A stretch of 64,000 nt of DNA, from positions 1-64,000 of the forward strand of contig CALDLA010000010.1 of NCBI GenBank assembly GCA_937898415.1, given 5' to 3'. The DNA is from an uncultured Prevotellaceae bacterium. GTDB lineage: Bacteria; Bacteroidota; Bacteroidia; Bacteroidales; Bacteroidaceae. The notes beneath the pieces were generated by a model. The model was not told the origin of the DNA and did not search any database. It worked only from the letters and a program-made list of their open reading frames with translations. A program made the position numbers and the translations under genes. Shown here one piece after another: positions 33,684-41,762 of the stretch. Position 1 is the first letter of the stretch, and every line of letters begins with the position of its first letter.

Positions 33684-36616
33684 TCCACGTCTTTTTCTAA
33701 TTGTTTAATCACTTTGTGGGGCTGCATCTTCCAGTCATTATCCAAGTTCGGATTACGCACGTTCATCAGCTTTGGACTGAACACCACGAACTCAGCAACG
33801 AGCAACAGGGCCATCAGACTCCACAACACATAGTGCAGGACTGACTCGCCTGAGACGGAACGCACTTGGTCGGACACGTCGTCGAGCATTCCGAACTTCG
33901 ACCCCTTGTACTTGTAAGATTTGGTCTTGAACGTATAATAGAGCGGTTCGAGCAGTGACGACTGGATGTCGTCGTCCAGCACTTCGTTGATGAGTATGTT
34001 GTCCGCCTTCTGATCGCCCCTGAAGTCGGTCATGTGGCATATCAGCATATAGACAGCCGTAATGGCCACGATACTGACGTTGAACATGGAGGGGATATGG
34101 CTGTTGACCAGATTCAGTATCAGGATGGGGATGTACGACGAAAGGAGTCCGAGGAGTCCCCACAGCATCGACATGACAAAGCCGTAGCCCCGGAAGAAAG
34201 CCCTGGTAGCCACGATGACAGCTGAAATGCCGCCTACGGGCAGTCCGATGGTGACAAACGGATGACGTAACAGAAAGTCGCGCCCCGTGACGCCGAATAC
34301 CAACACTAACAGCATCCACAGACCACAGAGGACGTAGAACGAGGTGCGCCAGGTTTTCTCCTTCAGCTTGGCATGCTTCCACCCCACCCTCACGCTCTCC
34401 ATCTTCTGCTGGGTCGATTGGCGGGCATTGATGAATCGTTTGTAGTACATGTTCGACATGTCAATCTCGCCCAGTGCCATTAGCCATTTCTCCAGTTCCC
34501 GCTCGTAGGAGTACTCTTCCTCGAAGTCGCGCTTCGGGTCTTCGTGATAGAAAATGGAGAGCCACTGTGCAAAATTACCCGAACGCATCTCGTTGCGCAT
34601 CTGTGAGTTCTGCGAAGAGCTCAGCTGCCGCCCGTCAGTGATTTCAGTTCCGTCGGGCAACAGGTAGGTAGGTGTCACGCCCAACATGCAGCAGAACCTG
34701 TAGACGGCGGTCTTCACATCGTAGGCACCAAGACGCTCGCGGTTCTCCTCCGATTTCAGGTCGAAAGTGCGGTGAGCCTCTGCCTGAAGCTCTATCCATC
34801 CATGCAACTGGGCAAAATAGGCAAAACGTCCGTTGGGTTCCACAAAGTCGCGCATCTCGCGCTCAAAGTCCTCGGCACTCAAGTGCTCGGCGTTTTTCAG
34901 CCGTTCGGCCAGGAGCTTGCCCACCTTCTCGGGGGTGTCAGCCCGGCGCAGGTCGTACGCGGCATGACGGTCAAGGTTGTACAGCACCTTATAGGCCAGG
35001 GCGTCAGAGTAGCGCTGTCCCTGGGTCAGGATTCTCAGGCTCTCACAGGCCATCACGTCCTCGTGGCTGAACATCCACGACAGGAGCCGCCCGTCCGTCA
35101 GACTCAGCCAGTCGTCTTCTGTCAGCTGCTCATAGCCAAAGGCGTGTACTATCTGTTCAATAGTCGATGAGGGATATTTCGACAGGAAGGGCACATCCTT
35201 GTCAATCTCGAAAACACAGCGTATGATGGACACCCTGTAGTCGGGCTTGGCGTTCTCATCTTCATCGTTCCTGAAATAGGAGCGCAGACGGTCAACATCG
35301 CACTTGGAGTGTGATTCGAGATAAAGGAACAGCGAGTCGTTGGAATTGCGCAGCAACAGCGAGTACTGCTCAATATAGCTCAGCATGGAGATGGCCACAC
35401 TGTGGACGTCGTCGCACAGGTTGCCGCCTACATCCTTATAAGGATAGGTAGGCTCCATCGCATAGACAGAGGCCATCAGTCCGGCATGCTGGTCGACAGG
35501 ATAGCGGTTGACGACGATATCCTTGACCACCGTTGCTAATTTTATGTTGCCACACGACTCCAGCCACTGGCTGATACGCCCGTTGTACAGGTAGCCCGTG
35601 GCCAGTCGCTCGTTCTCGACCAACAGGGGGATGAGTTCGTGTACGTTGTCGGCTACGAGGTTGCGCTCGGGGTCTACGATGAAGTTCTTATAACGGAGGA
35701 AGGGCGAACTGATATCCACGGCCACCTCCTCGCCTAAGAACCATTTTTCCACCTGCTCATAGCCCCAGCGGCTCATCGGGTTCACGGCTGTCAGTCCCTG
35801 GACAATGCGCTTGACGCTCTCCGGCAGTTCGTTCAGTCGAGGCAGTCGTCCCTCGTTTTTCTGGCGCATCATGACACGCTCGTTCGAGCTCATCGGGTTC
35901 TCACCCAACCACAGGGCGAACAGCGTCATTCCCAACGAGTAGAAGTCGGCTGACGGTGTCAGCTCCACCACGCCATCGATGACATCGGAATACATCTCGG
36001 GAGCAGCATAGATGGGCGTACGAGCTTGCGTCGTACGGTGCGACTTGCCGTCTTTCTCGAGCATCGACGAGATGCCGAAGTCGCCTAATACAAGATCTTC
36101 GTGCGAGTCGTCTCGGAAGAAGAAGTTCGAGGGTTTGATGTCTTTATGCAGAATGTTGTTATTATGGCAGTAGGCCAGTGCGGCTGCGGCCTGCAGGGCG
36201 ATGCGGCGGAACCTGTTCAGGTCGCCGTTCAGGTGATACTGGCTCAGCGTGCCGCCGTGCAGGTATTCCATTAACTCGTAGTAACGGTGCTTGCCCTCAA
36301 CATAGGTCTTGCCGAAGTCATAGAGTTTGACAATCATTTCGAAGTCAAACATCCGGATGGTCTGCAGCAGTTTCTTGTTGACGTCAAAGTTCGGATAGTA
36401 CACTTTCAGCACGTAGTTCTCCCCCTCGCGCTCAACAAGGTATATCTGTGCTTCGCCTGAGGATTCGCTCAGGCACCTGATACTCCTGTAACTAACACCT
36501 TTCAGGATAAAATCCTTGTTTTCGGCTTCCTTCTGCATTCCCGTGACGCCGCCATCCCTGAGGGTACGGATAGTTGCAGAGGATGTATGCTCCGTAGGTA
36601 TTCTGACTGTAGCCAT
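33680..36616 (-). CDS. membrane Ser/Thr protein kinase
   Basis: A 978-residue kinase of the eukaryotic-like (Hanks) type. The glycine loop is poor (SESSGEAQ), but Lys71 (YVLKVYYP), catalytic HKDIKPSN at 157-164, GDFG at 178-181, and YAAPEMY are intact, so it should be active. A long helical middle (about 290-740) without a recognised family leads to about five membrane helices near 750-880 and one more near 940. The kinase is therefore cytosolic with a C-terminal membrane anchor, the reverse of PknB. No PASTA domain. Overlaps the AAA+ gene and lies 7 bases after the zinc-ribbon gene. Confidence 0.9.
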   Translation of the reverse strand: MATVRIPTEHTSSATIRTLRDGGVTGMQKEAENKDFILKGVSYRSIRCLSESSGEAQIYLVEREGENYVLKVYYPNFDVNKKLLQTIRMFDFEMIVKLYDFGKTYVEGKHRYYELMEYLHGGTLSQYHLNGDLNRFRRIALQAAAALAYCHNNNILHKDIKPSNFFFRDDSHEDLVLGDFGISSMLEKDGKSHRTTQARTPIYAAPEMYSDVIDGVVELTPSADFYSLGMTLFALWLGENPMSSNERVMMRQKNEGRLPRLNELPESVKRIVQGLTAVNPMSRWGYEQVEKWFLGEEVAVDISSPFLRYKNFIVDPERNLVADNVHELIPLLVENERLATGYLYNGRISQWLESCGNIKLATVVKDIVVNRYPVDQHAGLMASVYAMEPTYPYKDVGGNLCDDVHSVAISMLSYIEQYSLLLRNSNDSLFLYLESHSKCDVDRLRSYFRNDEDENAKPDYRVSIIRCVFEIDKDVPFLSKYPSSTIEQIVHAFGYEQLTEDDWLSLTDGRLLSWMFSHEDVMACESLRILTQGQRYSDALAYKVLYNLDRHAAYDLRRADTPEKVGKLLAERLKNAEHLSAEDFEREMRDFVEPNGRFAYFAQLHGWIELQAEAHRTFDLKSEENRERLGAYDVKTAVYRFCCMLGVTPTYLLPDGTEITDGRQLSSSQNSQMRNEMRSGNFAQWLSIFYHEDPKRDFEEEYSYERELEKWLMALGEIDMSNMYYKRFINARQSTQQKMESVRVGWKHAKLKEKTWRTSFYVLCGLWMLLVLVFGVTGRDFLLRHPFVTIGLPVGGISAVIVATRAFFRGYGFVMSMLWGLLGLLSSYIPILILNLVNSHIPSMFNVSIVAITAVYMLICHMTDFRGDQKADNILINEVLDDDIQSSLLEPLYYTFKTKSYKYKGSKFGMLDDVSDQVRSVSGESVLHYVLWSLMALLLVAEFVVFSPKLMNVRNPNLDNDWKMQPHKVIKQLEKDVE

Positions 36617-36623
36617 TATTATA

Positions 36624-37562
36624 TTAATTGTCGTCTTTGATCTCTTGATTGTTGTTCTTTCCTAATATCACCCACTTGCCGCCGAGATGGGGCTTTGCAC
36701 AACCACAGGGACTGGAGTGCATGGCGTGCTTCCAGTTGCACACCCAGGCCAGTCTGACGCCGGCGGGCTTCTGGGCCATCGCGTAGTTGCGGGCCTTGAT
36801 GGGCGACGGCAGTGCGGGGACGGCCATGCGGTCGAGTATGTCGGTCAGCAGTTTGATTTTGTCTTCTTTGCGCAGGCGCAACTCTTCCTTCGACATCCGC
36901 TTGTTCTCCTTTCGCGGAATGGTCGGACTGGGTACGCCCTTGTCCTTGGCCAACAGCAGCAACACGCGCTCGCGCAGTTTGTCATTCATCTGGTCGCGCA
37001 CCACGTCACGCTCCGACGTATAAGGCAGTTGCATGTTCAGTTCCTCTAATTCGCGGGCAGCCTCGGTCAGCAACTGGTAGTCGGGCAGTTTCTTCATGTC
37101 TTCCACCAGAGCCTTGGCCTCACTCGTCAGGGGCGAACCGCATTGCTTGCAGAAGGCGAAGTCGTTGAGGGTGTTGCAGACGGGACAAACGAGGCCTCCC
37201 CGTGGGTTACCGCACTCGTGGCAATAGACCTCGCCCACTGAGATGTGCGCGCCGCAGAAAGAGCAGATGTCCGACTTGATGTAATGATGACACATCTCGC
37301 AGAAGTCGGCCTCGGGGTCTATCTCGCTGCCGCAGTTGGGGCAGATTGCCATACGCAGGGGACGGCCACACGACGCACAGAACATGGACTCCGCGTCGTT
37401 CATCGTGCCGCACGACGGACAGGCAACACCCTGGGCCTGATGCTGCAACTGCTGCTGGTCGAGCTGGTGGTCAGAGTTGACGTCTGTATACTTTTCATCA
37501 TACTGCATCGTGTGCATCTGACGTTGAGTAATTTCAGGTCTAATAGTAGAATCTTCGGTCAT
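36624..37562 (-). CDS. multi zinc-ribbon protein
   Basis: A 312-residue protein, first gene of the operon. After a Gln-rich N-terminus come five zinc-ribbon-like motifs in a row (ACPSCGTMNDAESMFCASCG, ICPNCGSEIDPEADFCEMCH, ICSFCGAHISVGEVYCHECG, VCPVCNTLNDFAFCKQCG), a charged helical segment, and a C-terminal Cys/His motif CNWKHAMHSSPCGCAKPH that looks like a further metal site. No enzyme domain is visible. As ribbons of the same type sit on the FHA and AAA+ proteins, it may be an adaptor or phosphorylation target of the system. The promoter at 37591-37598 marks the operon start. Confidence 0.8.
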   Translation of the reverse strand: MTEDSTIRPEITQRQMHTMQYDEKYTDVNSDHQLDQQQLQHQAQGVACPSCGTMNDAESMFCASCGRPLRMAICPNCGSEIDPEADFCEMCHHYIKSDICSFCGAHISVGEVYCHECGNPRGGLVCPVCNTLNDFAFCKQCGSPLTSEAKALVEDMKKLPDYQLLTEAARELEELNMQLPYTSERDVVRDQMNDKLRERVLLLLAKDKGVPSPTIPRKENKRMSKEELRLRKEDKIKLLTDILDRMAVPALPSPIKARNYAMAQKPAGVRLAWVCNWKHAMHSSPCGCAKPHLGGKWVILGKNNNQEIKDDN

Positions 37563-37590
37563 AAAAAGGTTGTTATTATCTAATATTGTG

Positions 37591-37598
37591 CAAAGATA
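37591..37598 (-). promoter_or_regulatory. -7 promoter box for the kinase/AAA+/metA operon
   Basis: The minus strand reads TATCTTTG followed by CAC, 28 bases before the ATG at 37562. No other promoter or gap of more than 16 bases occurs until 25257, so it may drive eight genes. Confidence 0.65.
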
Positions 37599-37626
37599 GG
37601 AAAAATAAAGTAATTCAACAAAAAAA

Positions 37627-37652
37627 CCGCCGTAAATTTTTATTTACGACGG
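37627..37652 (-). terminator. terminator behind the M13 peptidase gene
   Basis: Stem CCGTCGTAAAT/ATTTACGGCGG (one G-T pair) with a short A loop, followed on the minus strand by a run of seven T. It separates the peptidase gene from the next promoter. Confidence 0.85.
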
Positions 37653-37677
37653 AATTTTTTTCTTCTTGCACCTGTTT

Positions 37678-39717
37678 TTACCAGAGTTGCAGGCGTTTTT
37701 CCTTGGGTATAAACATCTTGTCGCTCTCCTTGATGCCGAAGGCTTCATACCAGGCATCGATGTGAGGCAGGGCACCGTTTACGCGCCAGCGTCCCAAGGC
37801 GTGGGGGTCGCTCTTCGTGCGGTTGCGAATTTCGGCTTCGGTGATGTTGCCTGCCCATACACCGGCATAGGCCAGGAAGAAGCGCTGGTCGGCGGTCAGA
37901 CCGTCGATGACGGGCAGCGGCTGGTTCTTCGTGGCGTTCTTGAAGGCAGCGTAGGCCACCATCAGACCACCGTGGTCGGCCAAGTTCTCGCCCAGTGTCA
38001 GACGGCCGTTGGCCTTCAGGTCGGGCAGCACGTTGATTTCCGAGAAGAAGTCGGCATACTTATCCGTACGATCTGTAAAGTTCTTTCCGTCTGACTCCTT
38101 CCACCAGTCGTGCATATTTCCATCCTTGTCGAACTGGCGTCCCTGGTCGTCGAATCCGTGGGTCATCTCGTGGCCAATCACCACACCGATGGCACCATAG
38201 TTGAAGGCATCGTCAGCCGTCATGTCGAAGAACGGAACTTGCAGAATACCAGCTGGGAAGCAGATTTCGTTCGTGGTAGGGTTGTAGTAGGCGTTGACCG
38301 TCTGCGGGGTCATATACCAGTCCTCAATATCGACGGGTTTACCGGCAGTATGGTCGATGTAGTAGTCGTTCCAGAACTTCATCACGTTAATATGGTTCTC
38401 GAAGTAAGATTTTTTCGAATCTATCTGCAGCTTCGTCATGTCTATCCACTTGTCGGGATAGCCCACCTTGACGTAGAACGTATTGAGCTTCAGAAGGGCG
38501 TTTACCTTCGTCGAATCGTCCATCCAGTCCTGGGCGGCAATGCGCTCACCGAGGGCTATCTGCAGGTTCTTCACTAACTTCAGCATGCGGGCCTTGGCGG
38601 CAGCGGGGAAGTACTTGTCGACGTAGATGCGACCCAGTGCCTGACCCATGGCACCCTGCACCTGACTGGTAGCTCGACGCCACAGCGGATGATCCTCTTT
38701 ACGGCCTGTCATCGTGCGTCCGAAGAAGTCGAAGTTGGCCTCGCGTACTTCATCATTCAGATAGCCGGCAGCACTTACGATAACGCCCCACTCCATGTAG
38801 TCGCGATACTCGGCGGGTTTCATCTTACCCATCACTTCGTTGGCTCCAGCCATGAAGGCGGGCTGACCGACCACCAGCTCCTGCATGTACTTCGACTGCA
38901 GTCCCTGTGCGTTCATCACCTGCTCTAACTTCAGGTTGGGGTACTTCGAAGTGAACTCTGCGAGGGTCATCTTGTTGTAGTTGGCCTGCGGGTCGCGCAG
39001 CTCGGTGCGGCTCTTCGACACCTTGGCCAGCGCCAACTCCAGCTTCCAGACGTTCTGCATTTTCTTCGTGGCCTGACCCTTAGAGAAGCCGAAGAGCTGG
39101 AACATACGCACGATGTGCTTCTTATAAGCCTCACGAATCTTCGTCGTGGCCTCGTCGGTCTCTAAGTAGTAGTCCTTCTGTCCTAATGTCAGACCGCCCT
39201 GATTCACGCTCAGAATGTTCTGCGAGGCATTCTTCTCGTCGGCACCCATACCGGCTTGGTAGAATTCGGAGTCGCCGTACTTGGCCATTTCTAACTGCAC
39301 GTCGAACAGCTGCTTCAAGGTCTTGGCGGCCTCCAGCTTCTTGATAATCGACATGACAGGCTGCAGTCCCTCCTGCTCACGACGGGCGGAGTCCATCGCC
39401 AGTTTGTAATAGTCAGACAGTTTCTGCTCAATCGTTCCCTGCTTGTAGGTACCCGACTGCAGCTCCTTCAGGATGCCGTTGATGCGCTCGTTGTTGTCCT
39501 CGGCCAGCCGGTCGAAGCTGCCGAAGCGACTGTAGGCGGCAGGCAGCGGATTGGCCTTCATCCAGCCACCACAGGCATACTCATAGAAGTCCTCACCGGC
39601 CTTCACGCTGGTGTTCATGTCAGCACGGTTCAGTCCCGACTTCAGCGGCTCCTGTGCCATGACAGTCATCGATGCTGCTGTCATTGTCAACATCATAAGT
39701 AAATTTCTCTTTTTCAT
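37678..39717 (-). CDS. pepO: M13 family zinc metallopeptidase (PepO/neprilysin-like)
   Basis: An exported endopeptidase of 679 residues with a signal peptide (LLMMLTMTAASMTVMAQ). The active site is VIGHEMTHGFDDQG (zinc His residues and catalytic Glu in HExxH) with the third ligand Glu in GENLADHGGL; NAYYNPTTNEICFPAGILQ matches the conserved NAYY substrate-binding segment, and the C-terminal W of the family is present. Members degrade peptides in the periplasm or at the surface. It starts 9 bases after the ABC-F gene, so they are likely one transcript ending at the terminator at 37627-37652. Confidence 0.93.
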   Translation of the reverse strand: MKKRNLLMMLTMTAASMTVMAQEPLKSGLNRADMNTSVKAGEDFYEYACGGWMKANPLPAAYSRFGSFDRLAEDNNERINGILKELQSGTYKQGTIEQKLSDYYKLAMDSARREQEGLQPVMSIIKKLEAAKTLKQLFDVQLEMAKYGDSEFYQAGMGADEKNASQNILSVNQGGLTLGQKDYYLETDEATTKIREAYKKHIVRMFQLFGFSKGQATKKMQNVWKLELALAKVSKSRTELRDPQANYNKMTLAEFTSKYPNLKLEQVMNAQGLQSKYMQELVVGQPAFMAGANEVMGKMKPAEYRDYMEWGVIVSAAGYLNDEVREANFDFFGRTMTGRKEDHPLWRRATSQVQGAMGQALGRIYVDKYFPAAAKARMLKLVKNLQIALGERIAAQDWMDDSTKVNALLKLNTFYVKVGYPDKWIDMTKLQIDSKKSYFENHINVMKFWNDYYIDHTAGKPVDIEDWYMTPQTVNAYYNPTTNEICFPAGILQVPFFDMTADDAFNYGAIGVVIGHEMTHGFDDQGRQFDKDGNMHDWWKESDGKNFTDRTDKYADFFSEINVLPDLKANGRLTLGENLADHGGLMVAYAAFKNATKNQPLPVIDGLTADQRFFLAYAGVWAGNITEAEIRNRTKSDPHALGRWRVNGALPHIDAWYEAFGIKESDKMFIPKEKRLQLW

Positions 39718-39726
39718 TTTGTTATG

Positions 39727-41670
39727 TTAATTTGTTAAACTATCAAATTCAACCATAAGCTGCTCCCAGCGCTCCACTTCCTCGTCCAAGGCGCGTTTTG
39801 TCGAGGTATATTCGGTCACTAACGTCATGTCCGAGGCGTTTTCGGGCACCATCAGCAGCTCGTCCAACTCTTTCAGGCGAGCTTCCATCTGCTCAATCTT
39901 CGTTTCAGAAGCCTTCACGGCCTTCTCGGCACGGGCTTTTCGCTTCTGCTGCTCTTTGTGCTCCGCGTAGGAGGTTTTCTGAGAGGGCTGAGTCCCATGT
40001 GTCTCATGAGTCTCATGAGTCCCATGAGTCTCATGAGACACATTAGCCCCCAACTCACTCAGTTCCTCAATCTTACGACTCTGCAGAAAGTCATAGATAC
40101 CGCCGAGATGCTCACGTACCCGTCCACCACCAAACTCATAAACCTTGGTAACGAGGCCGTCGAGGAACTCACGGTCATGGCTAACCACGATAGCCGTACC
40201 GTCGAAGGCACGGATAGCCTCCTTCAGCACGTCCTTCGATACCATATCCAAGTGGTTCGTGGGCTCGTCGAGTATCAGCAGGTTCACGGGTTCCAGCAGC
40301 AGTTTGATCATCGCAAGACGGCTGCGCTCACCACCGCTGAGCACCTTTACTTTCTTGTCAGCGTTATCTCCACCGAACATGAAGGCGCCGAGTATGTCGT
40401 TGATACGCAGGCGGATATCACCCTTGGCAACGTTGTCGATGGTCTGGAACACCGTCAGTTGTTCGTCCAACAGCTGAGCCTGGTTCTGAGCAAAGTAGCC
40501 TATTTGGATGTTATGGCCTACCTTCAGCTGTCCGTCAAACGGAATCTCGCCCATAATACACTTCACCAGCGTCGATTTTCCCTCACCGTTCTTGCCGACA
40601 AAGGCCACCTTCTCGCCGCGCTTGATGGTCATGTTCACATGGTCAAAAACAACGTGGTTGTAGGCCTTCCTCACTTCGTCGCAGATTATCGGATAGTCGC
40701 CGCTACGGAGACAGGGCGGGAACTTCAGGTGCATGGCCGAGTTATCGACCTCGTCCACCTCGATGGGCACGATTTTCTCTAACTGTTTCACCTTCTGCTG
40801 CACCTGAACAGCCTTCGTAGCCTGATAGCGGAAGCGCTCTATAAACGCCTTCATATCAGCGATTTCTTTCTGTTGGTTCTCGTAAGCCCTCAACTGCTGT
40901 TCACGACGCTCACGGCGCAGTGTGACATACTCGTCGTACTTCACGCGGTAGTCCACTACCCTGCCGCACGAAATTTCCAGCGTACGGTTCGACACATTAT
41001 TAATAAAGGCGCGGTCGTGACTGACCAGCACCACTGCCGAGGCACTCTGCGCTAAAAACTGCTCCAACCACTGGATGGACTCAATATCGAGGTGGTTCGT
41101 AGGCTCGTCCAACAGCAGCACGTCGGGCTTCTGCAGTAGGATTTTCGCCAGTTCGATACGCATACGCCAGCCACCCGAGAACTCACACGTAGGCCGCTCA
41201 AAATCAGTGCGTTCAAAGCCTAAGCCGATGAGTGTTCGTTCCAGCTCGGCCTCACGGTGGGCAGCACCCATCATCAGGTAGCGTTCGTGTTCCATCGTGT
41301 AACGTTCCACCAGCGCCATATAGTCGTCGCTCTCGTAGTCGGTGCGCTCGTTCATCTCACGTTCCAGACGCTCAACTCGCTCGGCCATAGCCGTCACGTT
41401 GGCAAACGCCTTCTGCGTCTCTTCGCGGACGGTCGTGTCGTCCTGCAGGCGCATCACCTGCGGCAGATAGCCTATCGTCGTGTCGTTGGGTACGGCCACT
41501 GTACCCGCTGTGGGTTTCTGCTGACCGCACAGAATCTTCAGCAGCGTAGACTTACCCGCCCCGTTTTTGCCCACCAAGGCTATGCGGTCGCGGGGGTTAA
41601 TGACGAAATTTGCGTCTGAAAACAACGGTTTGACACCGAATTCTACCTTTAATCCTTCTACAGAAATCAT
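39727..41670 (-). CDS. ABC-F family ATPase
   Basis: A soluble protein with two ABC ATPase domains and no membrane part, the ABC-F type that acts on ribosomes. Walker A GKNGAGKSTLL (about residue 35) and GKNGEGKSTLV (about 365), signatures EFSGGWRMRIELA and LSGGERSRLAMI, Walker B LLLDEP and LILDEPTNHLD are all intact. The two domains are joined by a basic linker (KAFIERFRYQATKAVQVQQK). The C-terminal coiled coil, usual for Uup/YdiF types, is preceded by an inserted THE/THG repeat from DNA 39990-40045. The subtype (housekeeping or resistance) cannot be told by eye; an Uup-like role is more likely. Confidence 0.9.
   Translation of the reverse strand: MISVEGLKVEFGVKPLFSDANFVINPRDRIALVGKNGAGKSTLLKILCGQQKPTAGTVAVPNDTTIGYLPQVMRLQDDTTVREETQKAFANVTAMAERVERLEREMNERTDYESDDYMALVERYTMEHERYLMMGAAHREAELERTLIGLGFERTDFERPTCEFSGGWRMRIELAKILLQKPDVLLLDEPTNHLDIESIQWLEQFLAQSASAVVLVSHDRAFINNVSNRTLEISCGRVVDYRVKYDEYVTLRRERREQQLRAYENQQKEIADMKAFIERFRYQATKAVQVQQKVKQLEKIVPIEVDEVDNSAMHLKFPPCLRSGDYPIICDEVRKAYNHVVFDHVNMTIKRGEKVAFVGKNGEGKSTLVKCIMGEIPFDGQLKVGHNIQIGYFAQNQAQLLDEQLTVFQTIDNVAKGDIRLRINDILGAFMFGGDNADKKVKVLSGGERSRLAMIKLLLEPVNLLILDEPTNHLDMVSKDVLKEAIRAFDGTAIVVSHDREFLDGLVTKVYEFGGGRVREHLGGIYDFLQSRKIEELSELGANVSHETHGTHETHETHGTQPSQKTSYAEHKEQQKRKARAEKAVKASETKIEQMEARLKELDELLMVPENASDMTLVTEYTSTKRALDEEVERWEQLMVEFDSLTN
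39990..40045. repeat. nonamer tandem repeat inside the ABC-F gene
   Basis: About six copies of GAGTCYCAT on the plus strand; the gene reads them as Thr-His-Glu/Gly. It is the same DNA unit as in the U32 gene, inserted in the opposite direction. Confidence 0.88.
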
Positions 41671-41692
41671 CTTTTTATGTATAAAACGGCTG

Positions 41693-41700
41693 CAAAGTTA
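41693..41700 (-). promoter_or_regulatory. -7 promoter box for the ABC-F gene
   Basis: The minus strand reads TAACTTTG, 22 bases before the ATG at 41670; back to back with the tex promoter. Confidence 0.6.
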
Positions 41701-41722
41701 GCAAAAATAAAAGAAATATGCG

Positions 41723-41730
41723 TATCTTTG
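41723..41730 (+). promoter_or_regulatory. -7 promoter box for tex
   Basis: TATCTTTG, 32 bases before the start. It excludes the in-frame ATG at 41718 as a start codon. Confidence 0.65.
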
Positions 41731-41762
41731 CAGCGGAAAAACAAATAAAAACCGCTAAACAC

